Origin: Streptomyces sp. NBC_00178
GTDB lineage: Bacteria; Actinomycetota; Actinomycetes; Streptomycetales; Streptomycetaceae
Reading direction: 5' to 3'
DNA: 64,000 nt
NCBI RefSeq assembly: GCF_036206005.1
Contig: NZ_CP108143.1
Location: forward strand, 1,054,001-1,118,000
The notes under the pieces were generated by a model. That model made no database searches and was not told the origin of the DNA. It worked only from the letters and a program-made list of their open reading frames with translations. The position numbers and the translations under genes were made by a program. Positions 25,241 to 34,400 of this stretch are shown here, one piece after another (position 1 is the first letter of the stretch; the number at the start of each line of letters is the position of its first letter).

Positions 25241-26390
25241 GGGCCTGGCACAGGTCCGCCCACAGGTCCTCGACGTCCTCCAGTCCGACCGACATGCGCA
25301 GCAGCCGGTCACCGACGCCCGAGGCGCGCCGGTCTCCCTCACCCACGATGCGGTGGCTGATGGAGGCCGGATGCTGGATCAGCGAGTCCACGCTGCCGAG
25401 GCTCACGGCGGGCGTGATCAGGCGTACCCCGGCGATGATCCTGTGCGGATCCCCGTACACCTCGAAGGACACCATCGCCCCGCCCACCTCCGGGTAGTGG
25501 ACGCGGGCGATACGGGGGTCGGCGGAGAGCCTGCGGGCGAGTTCGGCGGCGGACGCCGACGCGGCCCTGACCCGTACCGGGAGTGTGGACAGACCGCGAA
25601 GCAGCAGGTATCCGGCCATCGGGTGCAGCACGCCCCCGGTGGCGAACCGGACCTGCCGCAGGGTCGCGGCGAACTCCTCGTCGCAGGCGACCACTCCGCC
25701 CATCACGTCGCCGTGCCCGCCGAGGTACTTGGTGGCGCTGTGCAGGACGATGCGCGCCCCGTGCTCGACCGGCCGCTGGAGGACCGGTGTGGCGAAGGTG
25801 CTGTCGACCAGCAGCGGCACGGACCCGCAGGAGTGCGCGACGGCTCTGATGTCGATCTCGGCCAGCGTCGGGTTGGCGGGTGTCTCGACCATCACCAGAC
25901 CGGTGTCCGGACGGATGGCCTCGGCGATGCCCGCGGGGTCCGTCCAGGTCACCTCGGTGCCCAGCAGCCCGGCGTTCAGCAGGTGGTCGCTGCAGCCGTA
26001 GAGGGGCCGCACCGCCACCACGTGGCGGAGCCCCAGGCTCGCCCGGGCGAGCAGGACGGCGGTGAGGGCCGCCATTCCGCTGGCGAAGGCCACCGCGCTC
26101 TCGGCGCCTTCGAGCCGTGCGAGTGCCGTTTCGAAGCGCGCCGTCGTGGGGTTGTCGAGCCGCGCGTAGACAGGCGGCCCGTCGGGCCTGGCTCCGGTCG
26201 TGGCGAAGGCGTCGATGCGTTCGGCCTCGCCCCGGGAGTCGTACGACGGGTAGGTGGTGGAGAGATCGATCGGCGCGGCGTGCAGACCGAGAGAGGCGAG
26301 ATCGTCGCGTCCGGCGTGCACGGCTTCGGTGGCGAGCGCCCTGGACCGGAAGGGGGCCTGGGATGTCAGGGAAATGGCTTCGGCGTCCAT
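25167..26390 (-). CDS. Cys/Met metabolism PLP enzyme, methionine gamma-lyase-like
   Basis: 407 residues from ATG 26390. Cystathionine gamma-synthase fold: YARLDNPTTARFETALARLE, ASGMAALTAVLLA, VETPANPTLAEIDI, VDSTFATPVLQRP and the PLP loop SATKYLGGHGDVMGG with K221. Family members include cystathionine lyases/synthases, O-acetylhomoserine sulfhydrylases and methionine gamma-lyase; the sequence alone does not settle which. An Lrp-type regulator starts 60 bp away in the opposite direction, an arrangement typical for amino-acid-degrading lyases such as methionine gamma-lyase. The C-terminal 24 codons overlap the acetyltransferase gene on the other strand. Confidence 0.88.
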   Translation of the reverse strand: MDAEAISLTSQAPFRSRALATEAVHAGRDDLASLGLHAAPIDLSTTYPSYDSRGEAERIDAFATTGARPDGPPVYARLDNPTTARFETALARLEGAESAVAFASGMAALTAVLLARASLGLRHVVAVRPLYGCSDHLLNAGLLGTEVTWTDPAGIAEAIRPDTGLVMVETPANPTLAEIDIRAVAHSCGSVPLLVDSTFATPVLQRPVEHGARIVLHSATKYLGGHGDVMGGVVACDEEFAATLRQVRFATGGVLHPMAGYLLLRGLSTLPVRVRAASASAAELARRLSADPRIARVHYPEVGGAMVSFEVYGDPHRIIAGVRLITPAVSLGSVDSLIQHPASISHRIVGEGDRRASGVGDRLLRMSVGLEDVEDLWADLCQALSDGTAVPPARVPGAAATPAPRAR

Positions 26391-26410
26391 GGCACCAGCC
26401 TGAACAAGCA

Positions 26411-26443
26411 ACGGCCGATCGTGCCCGATCGCCGTGCTACGTT
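26411..26443 (+). promoter_or_regulatory. Lrp operator dyad and leaderless -10 in the divergent promoter
   Basis: ACGGCCGATCG (26411-26421) and CGATCGCCGT (26426-26435) form a near-perfect inverted repeat around TGCC. It lies midway between the PLP enzyme start (26390) and the Lrp start (26450). TACGTT at 26438-26443, preceded by TGC, is a good extended -10 6 nt before the Lrp ATG, implying a leaderless transcript. The dyad is the obvious site for the Lrp protein to control both genes. Confidence 0.55.
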
Positions 26444-26449
26444 CGCCGG

Positions 26450-26968
26450 ATGCCAGAATCCGTCGCTCTCGATCCGGTCGACCTGCACATTCTGCGACTG
26501 CTGCAGAACGATGCCCGGACGACGTACCGGGAACTCGCCGCCGAGGTGGGTGTGGCGCCGTCCACGTGTCTCGACCGGGTCGCGCGCCTGCGCCGCTCGG
26601 GAGTGATCGTCGGGCACCGGCTGCGCATCGATCCGGCGCGGATCGGCCGCGGGCTGGAGGCGCTGCTGCTGATCCAGGTCAGGCCGCACCGCCGTGAGCT
26701 GATCGGCCCGTTCGTCGAACGGATCCGGGCGCTGCCCGAGTCGCGCGCGTTCTTCCACCTGACCGGCCCGGACGACTACCTGGTGCATGTGGCCGTCGCC
26801 GACCCGGCCGACCTGCAGCGGCTGGTGCTGGACGAGTTCACCTCACGCCGGGAGGTGGCCCGGGTGGAGACGCGGCTGATCTTCCAGCAGTGGGAGTGCG
26901 GCCCGCTGATGCCGCCGCCGTCCGGTCCGGGGGCCAGGGAGCAGCATCAGGAGCTTCCGGCCCCGTAA
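26450..26968 (+). CDS. Lrp/AsnC-family transcriptional regulator
   Basis: 172 residues. The N-terminal helix-turn-helix (~6-65) reads LDPVDLHILRLLQNDARTTY, then VAPSTCLDRVARLRRSGVI. The C-terminal RAM/AsnC effector domain (~70-150) contains FFHLTGPDDYLVHVAV, the ligand-binding G-x-x-D-Y motif. It is divergent from a methionine gamma-lyase-like enzyme, which it most likely activates or represses in response to an amino acid. The start is the ATG 6 nt after a -10-like box; no ribosome site is present. Confidence 0.93.
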   Translation: MPESVALDPVDLHILRLLQNDARTTYRELAAEVGVAPSTCLDRVARLRRSGVIVGHRLRIDPARIGRGLEALLLIQVRPHRRELIGPFVERIRALPESRAFFHLTGPDDYLVHVAVADPADLQRLVLDEFTSRREVARVETRLIFQQWECGPLMPPPSGPGAREQHQELPAP

Positions 26969-27035
26969 TGGATCTTTCCCGGCCGAAGTCGTATTACCCG
27001 TGACGTGAAGGGCTCACCCGTACGAGGATGGCCAC

Positions 27036-28721
27036 ATGTCAGACACATCGAGCAGCGCGCTGCCCCGCCAGGTCGCCGACGCCTACGTCGACGCGTACAT
27101 CGAACTCGACCCGATCACAGGCACCTACCTCGGTGTCGCGGAAAGCTCCAGCAGGCTGCCCGATCTCTCGCCCGACGGTCAGGCGGCCGTGGCCGCTCTC
27201 GTCCGGCGGACCCTGGTGGAGCTCGACGCGGCCGAGCAGGTGCCCGGCGCCGACACCGCGGAGGAGAAGCGCTGTGCGCGGCTGCTGCGCGAACGCCTGA
27301 CGGCCGAACTCGCCATCCACGACGCTGAGGAGGGGCTGCGGGCGGTCTCCAACATCCACTCCCCCGTCCACAGTGTGCGGGACATCTTCTCGGCTACGCC
27401 GACCGCGACGGACGAGGACTGGGCCGCCGTCGTGGAGCGTCTGCGGGCGGTTCCGGCCGCGATCGAGGGGTACCGCTCCTCGCTCGCACTCGGGCTGGAG
27501 CGCAAGCTGTACGGCGGGCCCCGGCCGACCGCCACGTTCATCGGGCAGCTGGGGACCTGGACGGGCGACGACGGCCCGGCGTTCTTCGAGGACTTCGTGG
27601 CCCGGGGACCGGACTCGCTCCGCGCGGACCTGGACGGAGCGGCCGGACAGGCGACCGCGGCACTCGTCGCGCTGCGCGACTGGCTGAGCGAGGTGTACGC
27701 CCCCGCGATCGAGGGTGCCCCGGACACCGTGGGCCGCGAGCGCTACGCCCGCTGGGCCCGCCAGTTCAACGGCACGGACCTCGATCTGGACGAGGCGTAC
27801 GCCTACGGCTGGTCCGAGTACCACCGGCTGCTGGCCGAGATGAAGTCCGAGGCGCACAAGATCCTTCCGGGAGCGGGCCCGTGGGAGGCCCTGGCCCATC
27901 TCGACGTGCACGGCAAGCACATCGAGGGCGTGGAGGAGGTGCGGGAGTGGCTGCAGGGCCTGATGGACGAGGCCATCGAGGCGCTGGACGGCACGCACTT
28001 CGAACTGGCCGAGCGGGTACGGAAGGTGGAGTCCCGCATCGCTCCGGCCGGCGGCGCCGCCGCCCCGTACTACACGGGACCTTCGGAGGACTTCTCGCGC
28101 CCCGGCCGCACCTGGCTGCCGACGATGGGCGAGACCCGCTTCCCCGTGTACGACCTGGTGTCCACCTGGTACCACGAGGGCGTGCCCGGACACCACCTGC
28201 AGATCGCGCAGTGGACGCACGTGGCGGAGAGCCTCTCCCGCTACCAGGCGTCGATCGGCCACGTCAGCGCCAACGCCGAGGGCTGGGCGCTGTACGCCGA
28301 GCGGCTGATGGACGAGCTCGGCTTCCTTCCGGACGCGGAGCGGCGCCTGGGCTATCTGGACGCGCAGATGATGCGCGCGTGCCGGGTGATCGTCGACATC
28401 GGTATGCACCTGGAGCTCGAGATCCCCACGGACTCGCCGTTCCACCCGGGTGAGCGGTGGACGCCGGACCTGGCGCAGGAGTTCTTCGGCGCCCACAGCG
28501 GCCGTCCGGCGGACTTCGTGGAGAGCGAGCTGACCCGCTACATGTCGATGCCGGGGCAGGCGATCGGCTACAAGCTGGGTGAGCGCGCCTGGCTGCTGGG
28601 CCGGGAGAACGCCCGCAAGGCGCACGGGGACGCGTTCGACCTCAAGGCCTGGCACATGGCCGCACTGTCGCAGGGGTCGCTCGGCCTCGACGACCTGGTG
28701 GACGAGCTGTCCAGGCTCTGA
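27036..28721 (+). CDS. DUF885-family metallopeptidase-like protein
   Basis: 561 residues, the full length of the family. The zinc motif STWYHEGVPGHHLQIAQWTH (HEGVPGH) lies near residue 380, and ANAEGWALYAERLMDELG about 40 residues later supplies the third ligand glutamate, as in M3-like gluzincins. The rest is helical. There is no signal peptide, so a cytosolic carboxypeptidase or oligopeptidase role is likely; the exact substrate is unproven for the family. A strong terminator follows the stop, so this gene ends its transcript. Confidence 0.9.
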   Translation: MSDTSSSALPRQVADAYVDAYIELDPITGTYLGVAESSSRLPDLSPDGQAAVAALVRRTLVELDAAEQVPGADTAEEKRCARLLRERLTAELAIHDAEEGLRAVSNIHSPVHSVRDIFSATPTATDEDWAAVVERLRAVPAAIEGYRSSLALGLERKLYGGPRPTATFIGQLGTWTGDDGPAFFEDFVARGPDSLRADLDGAAGQATAALVALRDWLSEVYAPAIEGAPDTVGRERYARWARQFNGTDLDLDEAYAYGWSEYHRLLAEMKSEAHKILPGAGPWEALAHLDVHGKHIEGVEEVREWLQGLMDEAIEALDGTHFELAERVRKVESRIAPAGGAAAPYYTGPSEDFSRPGRTWLPTMGETRFPVYDLVSTWYHEGVPGHHLQIAQWTHVAESLSRYQASIGHVSANAEGWALYAERLMDELGFLPDAERRLGYLDAQMMRACRVIVDIGMHLELEIPTDSPFHPGERWTPDLAQEFFGAHSGRPADFVESELTRYMSMPGQAIGYKLGERAWLLGRENARKAHGDAFDLKAWHMAALSQGSLGLDDLVDELSRL

Positions 28722-28728
28722 CCACGTC

Positions 28729-28767
28729 GGTGGCGGGGCCGGGTGCACCGCGCCCGGCCCCGCCACC
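28729..28767 (+). terminator. Strong terminator after the DUF885 gene
   Basis: GGTGGCGGGGCCGGG and CCCGGCCCCGCCACC form a perfect 15-bp stem with a 9-nt loop, 7 bp after the stop. It is followed by TCTTTC. Confidence 0.88.
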
Positions 28768-28819
28768 TCTTTCACCGTCGGCGTCGACGGGCCCACGTCG
28801 TCCGAGAATCGAGTGGTGC

Positions 28820-29776
28820 GTGACTTCCCCCGGATTCCTCTTCTGCCGCGACCCGCTGCGGCCCGGCCGGCCGGATGCCGCGTTCGTCCGGGAGGCCGCG
28901 GCGGCTCGCCGGACCGGCGCCCAGGTCGTCACCATCGACCACGACGCGCTGCTCGCCGGGGACGCGGAGACGGCGGTGAGCCGGGTGCCACGTGACTCGG
29001 GCCCGTACCGGTACCGGGGCTGGATGATCCCGTCGGAGCGTTACGAGGACCTGGAGCGGGCGCTCGTGGCTCGCGGCTGCGCGCCGTCCACCGACGCCGC
29101 CGCCTACCGGCGGGCGCACGAACTCCCCGGCTGGTACGACGTGTTCGCGGACCTGACCCCGCGCAGCGTCTGGCGGTCGGCGCACATCGGAGGCGAGCCG
29201 GCGGGTCCCGCGGGCTGGTCCGCCCTCGCCCGGTCTCTCGGCTCTGGGCCGGCGATCGTGAAGGACTTCGTGAAGTCGCGCAAGCACGAGTGGCACGAGG
29301 CCTGCTTCGTGCCCGAACTCGGGGACACGGCACGGCTCACCGCCGTCGTGGACCAATTCCTCTCCCTGCAGGGCGAATTCCTTTCCGGTGGAGTCGTGCT
29401 GCGGGCCTTCGAGCCGTTCGTGCCGGGTGGTGAGGCACGTGTCTGGTGGGTGGACGGTGAGCCCGTGCTGGTGACGGCCCATCCCGACACACCCGGCCAC
29501 GTGCCGGAACCCGCGCTCGGGCAGGTCCGCGCGGCCGTGCGGGAGCTGGGCTGCCGGTGGGTCACCACCGACATGGCCCTCCGCGAGGACGGGGTGTGGC
29601 GGGTGGTGGAGGTGGGGGACGGTCAGGTCAGCGGACTGCCCGCGGACGACGACGGCGGGATCCTCTTCGCCGCCCTGTCGGCCGTCGGCGCGGGTCAGCA
29701 GCCGCAGGCCGCGTCGTGGGCGGGCGCGGTGAGCGGGTCAGCGGTGCGTCGCTCCGGCCCCTCCGAGGTCTCGTAG
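28820..29776 (+). CDS. ATP-grasp domain protein
   Basis: 318 residues from GTG 28820, with GAGAAT 10 nt upstream as a possible leaderless -10. It opens SPGFLFCRDPLRPGRPD, followed by a pre-ATP-grasp part. The segment AIVKDFVKSRKHEWHEACFV contains the ATP-binding lysine, and GGEARVWWVDGEPVLVTAHP and WRVVEVGDGQVSGLP match the metal-binding strands of DUF4343-type ATP-grasp proteins. These usually ligate an amino or carboxyl group; the partners are unknown here. The 3' end overlaps the convergent rhodanese gene by 82 bp. Confidence 0.82.
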   Translation: MTSPGFLFCRDPLRPGRPDAAFVREAAAARRTGAQVVTIDHDALLAGDAETAVSRVPRDSGPYRYRGWMIPSERYEDLERALVARGCAPSTDAAAYRRAHELPGWYDVFADLTPRSVWRSAHIGGEPAGPAGWSALARSLGSGPAIVKDFVKSRKHEWHEACFVPELGDTARLTAVVDQFLSLQGEFLSGGVVLRAFEPFVPGGEARVWWVDGEPVLVTAHPDTPGHVPEPALGQVRAAVRELGCRWVTTDMALREDGVWRVVEVGDGQVSGLPADDDGGILFAALSAVGAGQQPQAASWAGAVSGSAVRRSGPSEVS

Positions 29777-30180
29777 GCAAAGCCCTCGCGTACCCAGTAC
29801 TCGAATCCGCCGAGCATCTCCTTGACCTGGTAGCCGAGTTCGGCCAGAGCCAGCGCGGCCCGGGTCGCACCGTTGCAGCCCGGCCCCCAGCAGTACGTGA
29901 CGACGGGAACGGCCGGATCGAGAAGCCTGGCCGCCCCTTCGGCGATGAGAGCGGTCGGCAGGTGCACCGCGCCCGGCACGTGCCCCTGGTCCCAGGAGGC
30001 GGTGGACCGGGAGTCCAGCACGACGAACCCGGCTTCCGCCCCGGATCCGAGCGCCGCAGCGACGTCGGACACGTCCGCGTGGAACGCGAGCGAGGCACCG
30101 AAGTACGCGGCGGCGGCAGCCGGGGTGGCGGGCGGGACGCGGAGGACGGGGTTGCCTGTGGTGATCTTCTGTGTGCTCAT
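29695..30180 (-). CDS. Rhodanese-like sulfurtransferase
   Basis: 161 residues. A single rhodanese domain (~35-135): VVLDSRSTASWDQGHVPGAVHLP is the CH2A-like region, and TYCWGPGCNGATRAAL is the active-site loop with catalytic Cys97 and a second Cys102. The longer than usual loop (CWGPGCNG rather than six residues) recurs in actinomycete single-domain proteins and in phosphatase-like relatives. It may move sulfane sulfur or act in thiol stress. The tail runs antisense to the ATP-grasp gene end. Confidence 0.9.
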   Translation of the reverse strand: MSTQKITTGNPVLRVPPATPAAAAAYFGASLAFHADVSDVAAALGSGAEAGFVVLDSRSTASWDQGHVPGAVHLPTALIAEGAARLLDPAVPVVTYCWGPGCNGATRAALALAELGYQVKEMLGGFEYWVREGFAYETSEGPERRTADPLTAPAHDAACGC

Positions 30181-30331
30181 GGCCAGAAATCTACGGTCGG
30201 AGTCTCACCACCGGAAGTGAGGATCCCCGGCGATACCTTGTGTCCCGGGAGATATCACTGTTGCCTGGCCGACATGGCCGAGCATTTTTGCTCGTTGCTC
30301 TCGGGAAGAGTGTCGTGACAGCATTCGACAC

Positions 30332-30841
30332 GTGTTCGATAACGGGGATGACATAGCAGGGCCACCGGCTCGGCGTTCGAAGCTCGCAGACCTGGTGGAT
30401 TGGCCTGTGGGCGAGGTGCCGCTGCGTGATGTACCGGCGCCCGGCGTTGCGATGCCGGTTGACGCCGAGGCGGACCGTGCGCGGGCGGCTCGGCGCGAGT
30501 TTGCTGTGTTGCTGGGTGAGTTCCGGCGTACGGCGGTGCTGGTGCCGCTGGATGAGGCCGGTGATCTGTGGTCGGCGGAGCAGAACGGTGTGCGCTGGAT
30601 TTGCACCTTCTCGGATGAGGCGGCGTTGGCCCGGTTCGCGCTGGCCCGTGGCGAGGCCGGGCGGGAGTGGACGTATCAGACTGTGCTGGGTGCCCGGTTG
30701 CTGGATGTGATGGTGCCGTTGCTCCCGGGGCCGGCAGGGGTCGCTCTGGACGCAGGCAGTGTGGACGGCGGGATGTTGTTCCCGCCGGTGGCGGGCATCG
30801 TGCCGGACGCGGTTGCGGTGGATCTCGGGGGGATGCGGTGA
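30332..30841 (+). CDS. SseB-like protein, first gene of the RHS toxin operon
   Basis: 169 residues. The segment GDLWSAEQNGVRWICTFSDE, then ALARFALARGEAGREWTYQTVLGARLLDV and LFPPVAGIVPDAVAVD, matches the SseB N-terminal domain family. In Streptomyces this family often stands in front of WXG-like and RHS genes. There is no signal peptide, so it may act as a cytosolic chaperone or adaptor for toxin export. Start GTG 30332 is weakly supported. The stop overlaps the next gene's GTG by 4 bp, so the operon is translationally coupled. Confidence 0.75.
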   Translation: MFDNGDDIAGPPARRSKLADLVDWPVGEVPLRDVPAPGVAMPVDAEADRARAARREFAVLLGEFRRTAVLVPLDEAGDLWSAEQNGVRWICTFSDEAALARFALARGEAGREWTYQTVLGARLLDVMVPLLPGPAGVALDAGSVDGGMLFPPVAGIVPDAVAVDLGGMR

Positions 30842-31485
30842 GCGGGGACAACGCCGATCTTCAGGTGCCGCCGGAGGCGTTGGCTGAGATCGCGAAGGGG
30901 ATCGATCTGGCGCATGCGGAGCTGAAGGATCTCGGCATGATCGGCCAGGCGTCGACGGGCCGGGGGTTCTCGGATCTGGCTTTGTCGGGGCTGGAGTTGG
31001 GGCATGGCGGGCTGGCGTCGGAGTTCGAGACGTTCTGTAACCGTTGGGAGTGGGGTGTGCGGGCTCTGACGCAGAGGGGGAACGGTTTCGCTCTCGGGGT
31101 CGGTTTGTCGGCGGGTTCGTATGCGGAGCAGGAGCAGTACATCAAGGACTCGTTCAAGATCGGTGTGAACTCCCTGAACGGGAATCCTCATGCGTCCGAG
31201 GACGAGGTCAAGGCCATGAGCTGGGACACGATCCGTGCGCAGTCCGCGTACGACAACCCGGACTACAGCCGCGAGTCATGGGACGCCGCCCAGGCCCAGG
31301 TGAACCAGACCTGGAAGAACACCGCCTACGACGTGGAGGACGCCGCCCTCGACTCGATGGAGCGCAACGGGCTGATGGACCCGCAGGTGCGGGCGGCGGC
31401 GGATGAGCGGCTGAAGGAGCAGCTCGATCCGTCGCAGGAGACGATTCGTCAGGCTGAGCAGCCGCGGTGGGGGGAGAGCCGCTGA
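30838..31485 (+). CDS. WXG100/ESX-like helical protein of the RHS operon
   Basis: 215 residues from GTG 30838. The first ~100 residues are helical with the spacing of WXG-type proteins (VPPEALAEIAKGIDLAHAEL, then FCNRWEWGVRALTQRGNGF, with W-x-W in place of WxG). Residues ~140-215 are acidic and helical (SWDAAQAQVNQTWKNTAYDV). Such proteins are usually secreted through, or help recruit cargo to, type VII systems. It overlaps the SseB-like gene by 4 bp and the RHS gene by 1 bp (TGATG), so all three are made together and probably deliver the RHS protein. No ESX ATPase is in the window. Confidence 0.7.
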   Translation: MSGDNADLQVPPEALAEIAKGIDLAHAELKDLGMIGQASTGRGFSDLALSGLELGHGGLASEFETFCNRWEWGVRALTQRGNGFALGVGLSAGSYAEQEQYIKDSFKIGVNSLNGNPHASEDEVKAMSWDTIRAQSAYDNPDYSRESWDAAQAQVNQTWKNTAYDVEDAALDSMERNGLMDPQVRAAADERLKEQLDPSQETIRQAEQPRWGESR

Positions 31486-34400
31486 TGGCGGACTGGGGGA
31501 AGTGGGGCGGAGCCCTCTACGACGGTGCCGGTGATCTGGTCGACAAGGGTAAGGAGATCGTCGGCGAGGGCATCGACAAGAGCACTGACATTGTCGGCTC
31601 CGGTCTGGAGAAGGTCGGGGCCGACGAGTGGGCCGACAAGGTTGAGGACTGGGGCGATGAGACCGCGTCCTCGCTGGGTGCGGAGGTCGGGGAGCAGCAG
31701 CTCGGTCAGAGTGAGGAAGCGAATGAGCTGATCCATGGCCGGCCGGAGAAGATCAGTGCGGCGGTGAAGAATCTCCGGGACTTCCGACGCGCGTTCGATC
31801 TTGTCGGTGGCGGGATGAGGAAGCTCGACTCCGGTCATTGGAAGGGTGAGGCTGCCGACGCCTTCCGTACCAAGTTCCAGACCTTGCCCACCGACTGGCT
31901 GCGCGCGGCGGATGCGTTCGAGGACGCGGCCACAGCGTTGGAGACGTTCGCGGGGACGGTTACCAGCGCGCAGGCCAAGGCCGGTGAGGCGATCGCCCTC
32001 TACAAGGAGGGCAAGCGCGACTACGAGACGGCGGCGGCTGCGTTCAAGGAGAAAGCGCAGGCGTACAACGCGGTCCGCAACACCGACCACCCCCTCCCGC
32101 ACCCGGGTGCGTTCACCGACCCGGGCGCGGCCAAGCGCCGGCACGCCCAGGAGATCCTCCAGCACGCTCGACGGGCGCGTAACGAGGCGGCCGAAGCGGC
32201 CAAGGGTGCAATCACGGCCGCGATGGCGCACGCTCCGAAGGAGCCCACCGGTCTGGACCGGGCCAAGCAGGAATTCTTCGACTACGGGGTCGGTCAGGGC
32301 ATCGAACTGGCGCACTTCGGTGGTGGTGTCGTCAAGGGCACGGCAGGGCTGCTGAACTTCGTCCGCTCGGTCGATCCGACCGATCCGTACAACCTGACGC
32401 ACCCGGCCGAGTACTACAAGGGTGTCAACATGACGCTCGCCGGCCTCGTCTCCAGCGCCGCCAACCCGGACCGGACACTCAAGAACGCCTGGGACGCGGC
32501 CAAGGGCGACCCTTCCGAATTCATCGGCCGACTCGTGCCCGAACTGGTCGGTACCAAGGGTGGTGGCCTGCTCAAGGGCGGCCTGCGGGCCGGAATGAAG
32601 GACCTGCTCGAACGTCCCAAGGGCAAGAACCGGCAAGGGCACGAGAAGAACCCCGAGTCCAACGCCAAGAAGTGCAGCGAGGTCAAGTGCGCCGGAGACC
32701 CCGTCGACGTAGCGACCGGGCGCATGCTGCTCCCGCAGACGGACATCGTGCTGCCCGGGTCGCTGCCCCTGGTCTTCGAGCGTGTCTTCGACTCCTCGCA
32801 CCGCGCCGGCCTCTGGTTCGGCAGCGGCTGGTCGAGCACGGTCGACCAGCGCCTGGAGATCGACGCGGAAGGCGTGGTCTTCAGCTGCGGCGAGGGCAGC
32901 CTGCTCGCCTACCCGCATCCCGCGCCCGGCGCCCCTGTCATGCCCACACACGGCCGGCGCTGGCCCCTGGACCGGGTGGCCGACGGCTACACCATCACCG
33001 ACCCCGAAACCGGCCAGGTCCGCCACTTCGCCGACCAGCCCACCGGAGACTCGGCGCTCCTGGTCCAGATCGACGACCGCAACGGCCGCTGGATCGCCTT
33101 CGAATACGACGAGACGGGTGCTCCGACCTCGATCGTGCACCACGGCGGCTACCACCTGAAACTCACCACCGCCGAAGGCCGAGTCACCGCCCTGCACCTG
33201 GCAGGCGCCGCCCCCGACGGCACCGACCAGGAGATCCTCCGCTACGGCTACACCGACGGCCACCTCACCACGGTCACCAACTCCTCAGGCAAACCCCTGC
33301 GCTTCGACTGCGACGAGCTGGGCCGCATCACCGCCTGGACGGACACCAACAACAGCCGGTACGAGTACGTCTACGACGAGCACGACCGATGCGTGTACCA
33401 GAGCGGCACCAACGGGCACCTCGAAGCCCGTTTCACGTGGGACGACACCGACCCCGACACCGGCATGCGCATGACGTCCATGACCGATGGCTGCGGCAGC
33501 ACCACGCGATACGTGATCAACGACCGATCTCAGATCGTCGCCGAGATCGACGCATTGGGCGCGGTCACCCGCTTCGATTACGACCGCCTCCATCGGCTTC
33601 TGTCCGTCACGGACCCACTCGGACATATCACCCGCTCCACCTACGATGAGCACGGCCACCTAACGGTGATGATGCGCCCGGACGAACGGCAGAAGCGAAC
33701 CGAGTTCAACAAGCTCGGGCTTCCCATACGCATCATCGGCACAGACGGCAATGTCACGAGTCAGACGTTCGACGAGCGCGGCAACCGAACGTCAGTGACG
33801 GAACCTTCAGGCGCGACCACAATATTCACCTACAACGACACGGGCACGCTAACATCCGTCACAGATCCAGTCGGTCATACCACGACGGTCACCACCGACG
33901 AGGCTGACCTTCCCCTCAGCATCAAAGATCCGCTGGGGGCAGTCACCCGTTATGAGCGCGACACATTCGGCCGACCCGTGTCCATCACCGATCCGTCGGG
34001 CGCCGTCACACGGCTGGAGTGGACAGTCGAGGGACTGCTCGCCCGGCGTGTCGAGCCCGACGACAGCACCCAGGTGTGGACTTACGACGGCGAAGGCAAC
34101 TGTTTGACCCACACGGACGCCATGGGCGGAGCAACCCATTTCGAGTACACGGTCTTCGACCTGTTGACCGCCCGCACCGGCCCGGACGGCGTGCGCTACG
34201 AATTCACCCACGATACGAATCTACGCCTGACAAAGGTGGTCAACCCACAGGCGCTGACGTGGACATACGCATATGACCGGGTAGGCCGCCTGGTCACGGA
34301 GACCGACTTCGACGAGCGGGCGGTGGCCTACGGGTACGACGCGGCCGGTCGCCGGACGTCCCGCACGAACGCGCTGGCCCAAACCATCACGTACGATCAC

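Noticed and set aside
31449..33263. 604-codon minus-strand frame under the RHS gene
   Set aside because: No domain or start signal is present; it is complementary to well-supported RHS coding sequence.
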